64,000 bases of DNA from Vitreoscilla filiformis (GCF_002222655.1 NZ_CP022423.1:1736001-1800000); one strand, 5' to 3'. Counted from the stretch's first letter, positions 1 through 8,251 are shown. Numbers and translations are program-made. Notes: generated by a model not told the origin, from the sequence alone.

Positions 1-256
1 TGCGCGCAAGCAGATCGTCGAAGACTTGGCGTCCGAGCACATCGAAGCGGCGCCGTACTGCAAGCCGCTGCACCAGCAGTTCTTCTACCAGCAGCAGGGC
101 TGGCAGCGCGGCCAGTTGCCCTTGGCCGAACGCATCGGCGACCGGGCGCTGGCGCTGCCTTTCCACGCCCATCTGGACGCTGACGAAATCCATTTCCTCG
201 TCAGCACGCTCAAGGACACGGCCACCAACGTCGGGGCCGGAGCCGCCATTTACTGA
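1..256 (+). CDS. DegT/DnrJ/EryC1/StrS-type aminotransferase, C-terminal end only
   Basis: The gene enters from the left edge, so only about 84 C-terminal residues are visible, read in frame from base 2. The tail, with an ALPFHAHLDADEI segment followed by a helix ending VSTLKD, resembles the C-terminus of PLP-dependent sugar aminotransferases of the DegT/DnrJ/EryC1/StrS family. The PLP lysine lies outside the window, so the family call rests on the tail alone. The next gene starts 21 bases after the stop on the same strand, so this is probably the upstream member of the same transcript. Confidence 0.55.
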   Translation, partial: ARKQIVEDLASEHIEAAPYCKPLHQQFFYQQQGWQRGQLPLAERIGDRALALPFHAHLDADEIHFLVSTLKDTATNVGAGAAIY

Positions 257-277
257 TCCTTTGTTTTGGAGCCCGCC

Positions 278-1141
278 ATGAGCCCCCTGCCGACCTTCCC
301 CACCGTGGCCGAATTGCCCGCCGATGTGCCCCTGGGCCTGTTGAACGGTGCGCTGGCCCCGTACCTCGGCCCCGGTTTGTTGAGCCTGTGCGACAACGTG
401 CCGGTGCCAGCCGATCCGCAAGCCCTGGTCAACCTGCTGACGGCGCGCAACAGCGTGCCCGGCAAAATCAAAAACAAGCTGACGCAAGCGGCGCAGTTCA
501 TCGAGAACTTCAAGCACCGCAAAACCCTGGTGGCGGGCATGGACAGCGCCTACGCGGCCTGCCCGGTGCCCTCGGCGCTGCACCACTGGCTGGCCGCCCT
601 GCCGACGCCGCTGCTGGTGGACACCTGGTACGACGACACCGTGCGCGCCGCCCTGCGCAGCCGCGACGATTGGGCCGAAGTGCAGGGTCTGTCACAAAGC
701 GAGCATTTCGGCACCTGGACAGGCTGGTATGCCGCCGACGGTTCCGCCCTGGCCGACCCGGCTGAAAGCGTGCGCACGGTGTTTTACAAACCGTGGGGCG
801 GCCACGCGCCGGCCAGCAACTACCTGATTTCCGATTCGGATTTCGTTGAAGTGCTGACCGAGATCGACATCCAAACCCCGATCCCGCAGACGGTGCAAGA
901 GCGCCGCAGCGAGCTGGGGTTTGTGTTCCTCGGTTGCCGTTTCAACGACCAACTGGCGCGCAGCTTTGCACGCCAGATCATGAAGCGTTCCAAAGGGCCG
1001 CACTACGCCGTGCTGCCCGAGGAGCCGACGCGCATGGAAGCGCGTTTCTTTGAGGAGCAGGGCATCACCCGCATTGCCTTGCCCTTGGCCGATGTGGCCG
1101 CTGCGTTGTGTTCTTCTTCCACCTTGAGTTTTGCACCATGA
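278..1141 (+). CDS. SIR2-like domain protein
   Basis: The protein is about 287 residues and resembles the SIR2-like (SIR2_2) family, Rossmann-fold relatives of NAD-dependent deacetylases. Visible landmarks are TPLLVDTWYDD near residue 115, the FYKPWGGHAP loop near residue 170, YLISDSDFVEVL, and FLGCRFNDQLAR near residue 230. The ATG at 278 is preferred because TTGGAG lies about seven bases upstream. The stop overlaps the ATG of the ferredoxin gene as ATGA, so the two are probably translationally coupled. In other bacteria SIR2-like proteins bind or cleave NAD, but its role here is unknown. The neighbouring ferredoxin and AAA ATPase, and dra genes 9 kb away, make a link to nitrogen fixation possible. 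That link is inference. Confidence 0.65.
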   Translation: MSPLPTFPTVAELPADVPLGLLNGALAPYLGPGLLSLCDNVPVPADPQALVNLLTARNSVPGKIKNKLTQAAQFIENFKHRKTLVAGMDSAYAACPVPSALHHWLAALPTPLLVDTWYDDTVRAALRSRDDWAEVQGLSQSEHFGTWTGWYAADGSALADPAESVRTVFYKPWGGHAPASNYLISDSDFVEVLTEIDIQTPIPQTVQERRSELGFVFLGCRFNDQLARSFARQIMKRSKGPHYAVLPEEPTRMEARFFEEQGITRIALPLADVAAALCSSSTLSFAP

Positions 1142-1443
1142 CCACGCTCACCATCCTGCCCGCCGGTGTCACCACCGAAGTTGAAGCCGGCACGCCCTTG
1201 CTCCAAGCCCTGATCAACGCCGGGCAGCAATTGATCACCAAGTGCGGTGGCAAAGCCAGTTGCGGCGCGTGCCATTTGTTTGTCACCCAGGGGCGCAAAG
1301 GCGTGTCCAAGCTGACGCCAGCGGAAAACGCCAAACTCGACACCCTGGTCGGCATCGGCAACAAAAGCCGTTTGGCTTGCCAAGTCACCGTGCTGGGCAC
1401 CGAGCCGGTGACGGTGGAGTTGCTGGGCGCCTTGTCGGGCTGA
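1138..1443 (+). CDS. [2Fe-2S] plant-type ferredoxin
   Basis: This 101-residue soluble electron carrier has the plant/adrenodoxin-type cysteine pattern: CGGKASCGAC near residues 37-46, giving three ligands, and a fourth cysteine in RLACQ near residue 81. Length and ligand spacing match small [2Fe-2S] ferredoxins. The start overlaps the SIR2-like gene stop by four bases, and the AAA ATPase gene follows after seven bases, so it lies inside one transcript. Its electron donor and acceptor cannot be read from the sequence. Ferredoxins are common in nitrogen fixation gene clusters, but this one is not identifiable as a named Nif/Fdx protein. Confidence 0.88.
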   Translation: MTTLTILPAGVTTEVEAGTPLLQALINAGQQLITKCGGKASCGACHLFVTQGRKGVSKLTPAENAKLDTLVGIGNKSRLACQVTVLGTEPVTVELLGALSG

Positions 1444-1450
1444 GGCCCTC

Positions 1451-3178
1451 ATGAACCTGCTGCTCGACGCCTCTCAAACCCAGGCCCTGGTGGCCCAGCA
1501 CCCGCGCTTGGCCCACTTGTGCGAGGCGCTGCGGTTGTCGCACCGCATTGAAGTGCCCAGTGGCCAGTTGGCGCTGGCGGAGCTGCACACGCTGGCGGCG
1601 CTGCTGGCCCCGGCCAACGCTGACGCCAACGCGCCCGCTCTGGGCCCGGTGGCGCAAGTGCGGGGCCTGATTGCGGCGCGTGCAGCGGGCGGCCCCACCT
1701 TTGGCAAAACCGACGATCTGGAGCAACTGCTGCCCGCCCTGGCGGCCTACCTGGGCGAAGGTGCCCAGCGCGGCTGGTTGTTTGCCATGCAAGCCAGCGG
1801 GCGCCCGTTGCCGTGGGTGGTGACGCGGCTGGACTACATCGCCCCCTCCAACGAGGAAATGGGCAAGGTGCTGATCGAGCTGAAGGCGCATGTGCGGCTG
1901 GGCATCGTCAGCCAGACCTTGCGCATCGCGGAAGCGGATCTGCGCGGCCTCACCGTGCCCGAGCTGCTGGCGGCCAAAGGCTGGCTGAAAGAATCCCCCG
2001 AATTGCTGGCCGCCTATGACGCGATGGCCGAGCGTTACCTCGCTTGGCGTGCGCACCACGGCCAGCAGTTCTGCGGCCAGGGCATGGGGTTTCACGCGGA
2101 AGACCCGAGCGCCAGCCACCGCGATGTGGACTGGACGCGCAAAGACCAGCTCGTGCTTTCCACCTCCGGCGCCCCAGCGCGGCTGGTGAACGACGAAGGT
2201 GTGTTGCCGCCGCGCAGCGCGGTGCTGGACACCACGGGGGACATCCTCGGCCCTTATCTGCGCAAAGCTGCCAAGAGCAACCGCTATAGCGCCGAAGACG
2301 CGGTGCAGACCCAGCGCGAGGCGCTGGCCGCCGGCTTGTTCACCCAGTTGCCGCTGCACGGTTACGTGTTCATGTTCCACCTGGAGCTGCACCAGCATTT
2401 GTGGGTGCATGTGCTGGATGTGCAGCCCTACGTCTACCGCCCCGATCTCAAAAGCAGCTTGGTGTTGCCGCCCGAGCAAACCGACTTGATCGACATCCTC
2501 ACCGCCGAAATGGATGTGTTGATGGACGACATCGTCGCTGGCAAGGGCGGTGGCACCACGGTGCTGTGTGCTGGGCCGCCGGGCGTGGGCAAGACGCTCA
2601 CCGCCGAGGTCTACGCCGAGATCGTCGGTCGGCCACTTTACCGGGTGCATTCGGGCCAATTGGGGCTGAACGTCGCCAGCATGGAGCACGCGCTCAAGGA
2701 AGCCCTGACACGGGCGCAGCGCTGGGGCGCGGTGATGTTGATCGACGAAGCCGACGTGTACATCAAGCGCCGCGACGACGACATCACCATGAACGCCGTG
2801 GTGGGCGTGTTCCTGCGCGTGCTGGAGTATTTCAATGGCCTGCTGTTCCTCACCACCAACCGGCTGGATGACATCGACGAGGCCATCGTCAGCCGTTGCA
2901 TCGCCCTGATTCGCTACCACGCGCCGGATGAGGCAGCCCGCCAGCGCATCTGGCAGGTGATGGCCGCGCAGTTCGGGCTGGTGCTGGATGAGGCGGAATG
3001 CCGGCGCCTGGCGCAGCGCTTTGCCTGCGCCAGTGGGCGGGACATCAAGGGCCTGGCCAAACTCGTCGCCAAGTACTGCCAGCACAAGGACGAGGCGCCG
3101 ACGCCGGCGGTGTTTGAGCGTTGTGCGGTGTTTCGGGGTTTGGACGGCTTGCCCGCCCCGGTGGAACAGGAGGCGTGA
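1451..3178 (+). CDS. AAA-family ATPase with large unassigned N-terminal region
   Basis: The protein is 575 residues. Residues 1-340 match no family I recognise. From about 370 a classical AAA module follows: Walker A GPPGVGKT near 376, Walker B VMLIDEADVYI near 430, a sensor-1 type LTTNRLDDID near 475, and an arginine-finger style VSRC segment. A small helical lid ends the protein. Such single-ring AAA proteins usually remodel or unfold a partner protein. Placement between a ferredoxin gene and a small acidic protein gene one base downstream suggests the neighbours are partners or substrates. This is inferred from position only. Confidence 0.85.
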   Translation: MNLLLDASQTQALVAQHPRLAHLCEALRLSHRIEVPSGQLALAELHTLAALLAPANADANAPALGPVAQVRGLIAARAAGGPTFGKTDDLEQLLPALAAYLGEGAQRGWLFAMQASGRPLPWVVTRLDYIAPSNEEMGKVLIELKAHVRLGIVSQTLRIAEADLRGLTVPELLAAKGWLKESPELLAAYDAMAERYLAWRAHHGQQFCGQGMGFHAEDPSASHRDVDWTRKDQLVLSTSGAPARLVNDEGVLPPRSAVLDTTGDILGPYLRKAAKSNRYSAEDAVQTQREALAAGLFTQLPLHGYVFMFHLELHQHLWVHVLDVQPYVYRPDLKSSLVLPPEQTDLIDILTAEMDVLMDDIVAGKGGGTTVLCAGPPGVGKTLTAEVYAEIVGRPLYRVHSGQLGLNVASMEHALKEALTRAQRWGAVMLIDEADVYIKRRDDDITMNAVVGVFLRVLEYFNGLLFLTTNRLDDIDEAIVSRCIALIRYHAPDEAARQRIWQVMAAQFGLVLDEAECRRLAQRFACASGRDIKGLAKLVAKYCQHKDEAPTPAVFERCAVFRGLDGLPAPVEQEA

Positions 3179-3179
3179 C

Positions 3180-3443
3180 ATGGCGGTTGAGCTGCCCGAA
3201 AGCTGGGTGATCGCCGAAATGATCACCCATGACTACATCTGGCGTGGCGCCGGCCTGACCTGCGACGAAGCCCGCGAGGCGCTGCTGCAAGCCTGGCACC
3301 AACACCGCCGCAGCATGCTGGCCCAACTGCCACAACTGGAAGCCAGCTTGCCCGAAGCGGCGCAGATGCCGCAGCACTTCAAGATTCGTTATTTCGCCTA
3401 CGAGCGCGGCGCGGGCTACCGCGACACGACGCGTTTGGTGTGA
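3180..3443 (+). CDS. small protein of unknown function
   Basis: An 87-residue soluble protein whose ATG lies directly after the AAA ATPase stop (one base between), with AGGAGG just upstream at the end of that gene. It is rich in acidic and aromatic residues, begins MAVELPESWVIAEMI, and ends in an aromatic stretch FKIRYFAYERGAGYRD. It has no signal peptide, transmembrane segment or metal motif. I do not recognise the family. The tight spacing to the ATPase suggests an adaptor, substrate or regulator of that ATPase. The downstream HD-like gene overlaps or follows within 20 bases. Confidence 0.7.
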   Translation: MAVELPESWVIAEMITHDYIWRGAGLTCDEAREALLQAWHQHRRSMLAQLPQLEASLPEAAQMPQHFKIRYFAYERGAGYRDTTRLV

Positions 3444-3460
3444 AGCCTCCGGTGGCGCCC

Positions 3461-4300
3461 ATGTCTGCTTTGTACGATCTCAATCAAGCGTGGTGGCACA
3501 TCGCGCAAGCCGTGGCCGAGCGCGCCGAACCGACGCTGGCGGCAGAGGAAGCCACCGCCCTCAGCCTCGCCAAAGTCGCCGACGCCATTGGCCGCGCCAC
3601 CCCCGCCGAGCGTTGGCATGGGCTGGCCGCTGTGTTGATGGCGCCGCACCCCTCCCACGGCCTGCGTGCTTGGCGGGTGGCGGGTTTGCTGGGCGTGCTG
3701 CTGCCCGAGGTCGAAGGGCTGTTCGGGGTGCCGCAACTGTCGGATGCGGCCACGTCCATCGATGTCGGGCGGCACCAGTTGGCGCTGGTGGACGAATGCG
3801 CCCGCGTCCACGCGCCGCTGGCGGTACGCTTTGCCGCCTTGGCGCACAAGATCGGCAAAGCCGGCACCCCGCGTGACATCTGGCCCAGCCACTACAAACA
3901 CGAGCAGCGCGCCCACGCGGCGCTGGATCGCTGGGCGGTGTGGCTGGCCCTGCCGCCGGAGGCGCTCACACTGGCCCGCTGGGTGGTGGACGAGGCCGAC
4001 CGCATCCACCGTGTCAGCGACCTGCGTGCTGGCCCCATTGCCGCCATGTTGGAGCGGCTGCAAGCCCCCAGCGAGCCGGAGCGCTTCGAACAGTTGCTGC
4101 TGGTGTGTACCTGCGATTGGGCGGCCCACGACGGCCACAGCGCCGCCACCTACCCCAAAGCCCCCAAGCTGCGCCGCGCCCTGGCGGCCTACCTCGCCAC
4201 CGACGTGACCGGCCTGGACGCCGACGCCGCTTTGCACGCCCGGGCCCAGGCCATCGCCACGGCGCTGCACCGGCGTTCCCCTTCCTCCACCCAAGGCTGA
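3461..4300 (+). CDS. Cca-like HD-domain protein lacking the nucleotidyltransferase domain
   Basis: The 279-residue protein aligns by eye with the HD domain that follows the catalytic part of bacterial CCA-adding tRNA nucleotidyltransferases. It has the conserved LLPEVEGLFGVPQ, then IDVGRHQLALVDE, RFAALAHKIGK, WPSHYKHEQRA and a second DEADRIHRVSDLRAG helix pair. The nucleotidyltransferase domain is absent. The canonical His-Asp pair reads His-Lys (AHKIGK instead of HDLGK), so metal-dependent phosphohydrolase activity is doubtful. ATG 3461 is chosen, though a GTG at 3440 overlapping the previous stop is also possible. It lies in the six-gene run, so it may be a recycled RNA- or nucleotide-binding module. 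Confidence 0.75.
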   Translation: MSALYDLNQAWWHIAQAVAERAEPTLAAEEATALSLAKVADAIGRATPAERWHGLAAVLMAPHPSHGLRAWRVAGLLGVLLPEVEGLFGVPQLSDAATSIDVGRHQLALVDECARVHAPLAVRFAALAHKIGKAGTPRDIWPSHYKHEQRAHAALDRWAVWLALPPEALTLARWVVDEADRIHRVSDLRAGPIAAMLERLQAPSEPERFEQLLLVCTCDWAAHDGHSAATYPKAPKLRRALAAYLATDVTGLDADAALHARAQAIATALHRRSPSSTQG

Positions 4301-4306
4301 CCGACC

Positions 4307-4666
4307 ATGTACGCCCGCGCCCTGTTCGACATCATCCACACCAGCGGCGACCAGGTGCTGCAACTCGTGCTCCCCCTGCAAGGCGGCGCCGATGAGCTGT
4401 TCGCCAGCCGCAACACCCTGGCGGTGGTGGAGGATCATTTGCTCACCGTGGCCCACACCCTGGCGCACTTGCCGCCGGTGGTGTTGCTGCGGTTGCCGCA
4501 GGTGGATTGGTCGGGCTGGTCGGCGCTGCACCAGGCCCTGCGCTGGAAAACCGAGCCGCGCCGCGACGTGGTGTGGTACGGCGTTTGTTCCCTGCTGCCA
4601 GCCACGCTGGTGCTGCTCGACAAACTGCGCGTGGCCGAACCCGAGTGGTTTGAGATCCAGTATTGA
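4307..4666 (+). CDS. small protein of unknown function, last gene of the SIR2/ferredoxin/AAA run
   Basis: This 119-residue protein begins MYARALFDIIHTSGDQVLQ, six bases after the stop of the Cca-like gene. It is leucine-rich (HLPPVVLLRLPQVDW) and has a moderately hydrophobic C-terminal part (YGVCSLLPATLVLLDKL), too interrupted by charges for a confident membrane segment. I recognise no family or catalytic motif. It appears to close the operon: the next gene, at 4720, is on the opposite strand and convergent. Any function is unknown. Confidence 0.65.
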   Translation: MYARALFDIIHTSGDQVLQLVLPLQGGADELFASRNTLAVVEDHLLTVAHTLAHLPPVVLLRLPQVDWSGWSALHQALRWKTEPRRDVVWYGVCSLLPATLVLLDKLRVAEPEWFEIQY

Positions 4667-4719
4667 AGCTCTTGGGGCCGGCCCACCCATTTCACGAAGT
4701 TTTGAATGCGCTTACGGCG

Positions 4720-5004
4720 TCACTCCGCAGGCTCATAGGTGGATTGGAAAATATCAGGCTTGCAGGCGTAGAACTCGCCCTGAACGCCCTTGATGATCCA
4801 GTCCCCTTCGGTGGCGACATGGAGGGCGCGTCCGTCGCTCCCATCCTCCAGTGTGACGATGTCCGCCTCGGCCCTGGCGAGAGGGTCGGCGGCTTTTCTG
4901 ACATTGCGAAGCGCAGGACACCAGGCCAAAAGTTCAGAAGAAGGTGGATACGTGAATTGAACCGCCTCGATAAGAACAGGCCGTTTTCGGAAAAGAGTCA
5001 CCAT
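4720..5004 (-). CDS. small phage-type protein of unknown function
   Basis: A 94-residue protein beginning MVTLFRKRPVLIEAVQF and ending GDWIIKGVQGEFYACKPDIFQSTY. This N- and C-terminal pattern (KRPVxIEAxQF ... WIIKGVxGEFYxCKPDIF) is typical of small proteins found in many phages and prophages, whose function is not established to my knowledge. The start at 5004 has a GGGGG Shine-Dalgarno stretch a few bases upstream. No other phage gene is beside it, so it is an orphan, possibly a prophage remnant. It converges with the operon ending at 4666. Confidence 0.7.
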   Translation of the reverse strand: MVTLFRKRPVLIEAVQFTYPPSSELLAWCPALRNVRKAADPLARAEADIVTLEDGSDGRALHVATEGDWIIKGVQGEFYACKPDIFQSTYEPAE

Positions 5005-5145
5005 AAAACCCCCAGTCACTTTGTAAGTGAATATCAACAACCGATGGGCCATTTTCTGCCGTTTCGGGGTGACAGGGTGTGATAAGTGTTCGGTGTCATT
5101 TCGAAGAAGTGTGGGGACGGCGCGTCTTTTGCTTGGGTGTCGGCC

Positions 5146-5913
5146 ATGAACACGCCCAACACGTCCCCAGACACCGCCGCCCGTGCGTTTTTCCAAGCAC
5201 TGCACCAAGCATTCGATCAAACCCTGGTGGCCTACCAAGGCCAGCCGGCTTGGCTGGAGGCGTTGTTGTCGCAGGCGTTTGACAGTTTTCAGGGCAACCT
5301 CGCTGCGCAATGTGACGGGGAACCGCCCTTGGCCTGCCATCGTGGTTGCGACAGTTGCTGCACCCTGCGCGTGAGCGCCACAGCGCCCGAGGTGCTGTTG
5401 GTGGCGCGTTTTCTGCGTGCGGTGCAGCCGCGCTTGCTGGAGCGTGGCATCGACTTGGTCGGGCGCTTGCGCGAGGCCAATGCCCGCACCCAAGGTCTGA
5501 GCGAAGCCGAGCGTGTGGCCTTGCGCCAGCCGTGCCCGTTTGTGGCGCAGGGCGTGTGTGTGGTGTACGGTGTGCGCCCTTTGGCTTGCCGGGGCCACGC
5601 TTCGCACGATGTGGTGGCCTGCCGTCAAGCGGCTGCCGGCGAGGTGGCGCAAGTGCCCTACAGCCAGGGCCACTGGATGGTGCGCAGCTTGGTGCAAAAC
5701 GCTTTGCAATCGGCCCTGCGCGAAAGCGGGCGCGCCTGGGCCAGCTACGAGCTGAACCACGCCCTGTGCTTGGCGCTGGACGATGCGCAAGCCGAAGCCG
5801 CTTGGCTGGCTGGCGCCGATCCTTTGGCCGCCGCCGCATTGCCCGAAGCAGCGGCTGAGGCTCCCGAAATGGCGCGTGTGTTTGATCAGCTCAAGCCCAC
5901 GGCTGCCCAGTGA
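5146..5913 (+). CDS. YkgJ-like cysteine cluster protein
   Basis: The 255-residue protein carries the zinc/iron-chelating CxxxCxxCC pattern (CHRGCDSCC near residue 65) of the YkgJ family. Further cysteines fall at PCPFVAQGVC near residue 129 and at PLACRGHA near residue 148, completing the family's 8-Cys set. ATG 5146 is preferred over an upstream in-frame GTG at 5086 because family similarity starts after it. Family members are proposed to bind a metal ion, but their biochemical role is not settled. The next gene overlaps the end or follows within 40 bases. Confidence 0.8.
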   Translation: MNTPNTSPDTAARAFFQALHQAFDQTLVAYQGQPAWLEALLSQAFDSFQGNLAAQCDGEPPLACHRGCDSCCTLRVSATAPEVLLVARFLRAVQPRLLERGIDLVGRLREANARTQGLSEAERVALRQPCPFVAQGVCVVYGVRPLACRGHASHDVVACRQAAAGEVAQVPYSQGHWMVRSLVQNALQSALRESGRAWASYELNHALCLALDDAQAEAAWLAGADPLAAAALPEAAAEAPEMARVFDQLKPTAAQ

Positions 5914-5951
5914 TAACGTGTGCGGCGCCGACATTTCAGAAGGCCCGTCCG

Positions 5952-6464
5952 ATGCTCCCGACCCTTTCCCCCCAGGACTACATCACCCAACGCATCGACC
6001 ACCAAATCGAGTGGTATGACAAGAAAAGCAGTTTCAACCAATGGCGCTACAAGCCGCTGAAGTCGTTTGAAATCGTTGCGGCGGCGGCGATTCCCTTGAT
6101 CACGGCCTATGTGGGGGGCTCGGAACCTTGGTCGGAGATCACGAAGTTCAGTGTTGGTTTTTTGGGGGCGGCGATTGTGGCCAGTTCTGGCATTGCTGGG
6201 TTGTGCCGCTATCGAGAGTTGTGGGTGGAGTACCGAGGGATGGCCGACGTGCTGCGCCAACAAAAATTTCTTTTTTTGACCCGCACGGCCCCTTACGACG
6301 GGGATGATCCTTTCCCCCTGTTGGTTCAGACCGTGGAAAACTTGCTGTCCAAGGAAAACGCCAATTGGATGACGGGTGCGAAGGCACGCAACAACCAAGA
6401 CGGCGAAGCAACGACCGCGTCCAGCTCCAGCAGCCCGGTTGCGCCTCAAGCTCCTGCGCGCTGA
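5952..6464 (+). CDS. DUF4231 two-helix membrane protein (SLATT-like)
   Basis: The 170-residue protein starts with the DUF4231 signature: an arginine-flanked QIEWYDKKSSFNQWRY stretch near residue 20. Two hydrophobic helices follow, around 38-55 (EIVAAAAIPLITAYVGG) and 63-83 (FSVGFLGAAIVASSGIAGL), then a RYRELWVEYRGMAD helix. DUF4231 is related to the SLATT two-transmembrane proteins, some of which are predicted pore-forming effectors coupled to nucleotide-second-messenger defence systems. No cyclase or sensor gene is adjacent, so this copy may serve another membrane role. An in-frame GTG at 5910 overlapping the YkgJ stop is an alternative start. Its last 19 bases overlap the convergent gene at 6446. 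Confidence 0.75.
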   Translation: MLPTLSPQDYITQRIDHQIEWYDKKSSFNQWRYKPLKSFEIVAAAAIPLITAYVGGSEPWSEITKFSVGFLGAAIVASSGIAGLCRYRELWVEYRGMADVLRQQKFLFLTRTAPYDGDDPFPLLVQTVENLLSKENANWMTGAKARNNQDGEATTASSSSSPVAPQAPAR

Positions 6465-6724
6465 AGCAGCGCCAACACCTGCGGCTCCTCCTCGCCCACC
6501 TGAATCACCGCTTGCGCCAACTGCCCACTGGCCTCGTCCCAGGTGTAGCGGTGTGTCATTTCGACTTCACCGTACACGCATTTGTCGATCTCGCTGAGGC
6601 GGCCAGCGGCGTCGTAGCGGGCGGCGAAGTAGGTGTTGCGGTTGCGCACGTCCTCGGCGCTCAATTCTTCGGCCAGTTGCAGCGGCAGACGCACGCCTCG
6701 GTAGGTGAGGAAATAACGGGTCAC
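6446..6724 (-). CDS. DUF6156-like small protein
   Basis: A 92-residue protein starting at a GTG with AAAGG upstream. It begins VTRYFLTYRGVRLPLQL and continues into a run with NRNTYFAARYDAAGRL and KCVYGEVEMTHRY, which I associate with the DUF6156 family found widely in Betaproteobacteria, with no assigned function. It has no signal peptide or membrane segment. It sits directly after the remnant iron-sulfur oxidoreductase gene on the same strand and overlaps the 3' end of the DUF4231 gene. Confidence 0.65.
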   Translation of the reverse strand: MTRYFLTYRGVRLPLQLAEELSAEDVRNRNTYFAARYDAAGRLSEIDKCVYGEVEMTHRYTWDEASGQLAQAVIQVGEEEPQVLALLQRAGA

Positions 6725-6747
6725 GGTGGGGCCTTTCTCAGACAAGG

Positions 6748-8137
6748 TCAGACGGTTGCGCGGGCCGGCAGCGCGGCGCACAGCACATGCACAAAATGGC
6801 GCGCTTCACGCTGCGCCCCATCGGCGATTTGGTGGCGGCAGCTCGTGCCGTTGGCCACCAGCCACGCATCTGGGGCGGCGGCGCGCACGGCGGGCAGCAG
6901 CGCCGCTTCGGCCATTTGCATCGACAGCGCGTGGTGCTCGGCCTCATACCCAAACGCGCCAGCCATGCCGCAGCACGAGCTTTCAATGAAACTCACGCGC
7001 AACTGCGGCACCCAGCCCAGCACTTTGCGCAGGGCTTTCATGGCGCCAAACGCTTTTTGGTGGCAGTGGCCGTGTACCAGCACCTCGCGGTTCAGGGCTT
7101 GGAAGGCGGGCAAGTCGGCGGGTTTGAACTCGCGGGCCAGGTATTCCTCCAGCAACCATGCTTGTTTGGCGGCGCGGGCGGCGGGTTCGCCCAGATGCAG
7201 GGCTTGGTATTCGTCGCGCAGCATCAACAAGCAGGACGGCTCCAGGCCCAGCACCGGCACGCCGCGTGCTTGCCACGGCGCCAAGGCGGCCAGCAGGCGT
7301 CGCGCTTCGGCGCGGGCGCTGTCCACGTCGCCCACGGACAGCGCGCTGCGTCCGCAGCACAGCGCCCGTTCACCCGGCGGGAGCGTGAGCACATGCACCG
7401 TGCAGCCCAAGGTGCGCAGCAGGCGCACGGCGGCGTGGGCGGTGTCGGGGTCTAAATGGTTGCTGAAGGTGTCGGCCAGCAGCACGACTTCGCGGCGTGG
7501 GGGCGGGTCGCAAACCGGTGGCGGCGGTGCCCAATCGTCCAAAAAAGCACGCGGCGCTGGCGTGGGCAGGGAGCGGGCTGCGGCCAGCCCGTGCCGGTGT
7601 TCCATCCAGCGGGCCAGCCAGTTGCCCGGCTGGCGCCACGCCAGCAGCCCGCGCAAGCGGCGCAGGTGCGGCAACCAATGCGGCAGATGAGCGATGAGGC
7701 GTTCCCGCGCCGGCATGGGCTGCACGCGCCAGCGCTGCGCCAGCACTTCGGTGCGCAGCAAGGCCATGTCCACACCGTTCGGACACTCGCGCTTGCAGCC
7801 TTTGCAGGCTAGGCACAAATCCATCGCCGCATCCACATCCGGATGGGTGAAGGGCTGCGGCCCCAGCTCGCCATTCATCGCGGCGCGCAGGGTGGCGGGT
7901 GGAGTGGGTGGTGTCCTGCGTCACCCGAAAGCTTGGGCACATCACGCCTTTGGCATCGCTGCGCTGGCAGGTGCGGCTGCCAATGCACACCGCCGCCGCC
8001 TTGCCAAAACCCGCGCCGTGCGTGGGCACGGCGGCGTAGGCGTCGCCTTGGCCGTAGGCGTCGTAAGGGCGCCAATCGAGCACCAGCTCGGGTTCGGGCA
8101 TAGAGGCGGGTGCGGAAGGGGCAGCGGGCGTCGTCAT
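6748..8137 (-). pseudogene. remnant of a FAD-linked oxidase / iron-sulfur oxidoreductase fusion gene
   Basis: The 3' part (to 7878) encodes the ferredoxin-like motif CLACKGCKRECPNG and two cysteine-rich CCG domains (ALCCGRSALS, SSCCGMAGAFG) of GlpC/GlcF-like heterodisulfide-type reductases. The 5' part, in another frame, encodes the preceding cluster motif CIGSRTCQRSDAKGVMCPSF. The frames meet near 7895, where THSTR runs into HPARR instead of the family's STRGRAxTLR. About 11 bases seem to be missing between two CACCC copies. The FAD-binding half expected upstream is absent, because the hydrolase gene lies immediately beyond. Truncation plus frameshift argue for a decayed D-lactate/glycolate-type dehydrogenase. 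A functional C-terminal fragment starting near 7878 cannot be excluded. Confidence 0.75.
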
Positions 8138-8251
8138 GCAAGGGGGCGGCAGGTAGAACGGACGCGGCGCCGTGTCGGGTTTGCGACGGGCCGCCCGCCT
8201 GTCTTGCACAAGCCATGCCCAGCGTCCATGCGGGTGGCGCGGGGCCTTCGT

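Noticed and set aside
1385..3226. Long open frame on the minus strand opposite the AAA ATPase
   Set aside because: It is a high-GC antisense shadow with no ribosome binding site or recognisable domain; the plus-strand frame carries the Walker motifs.
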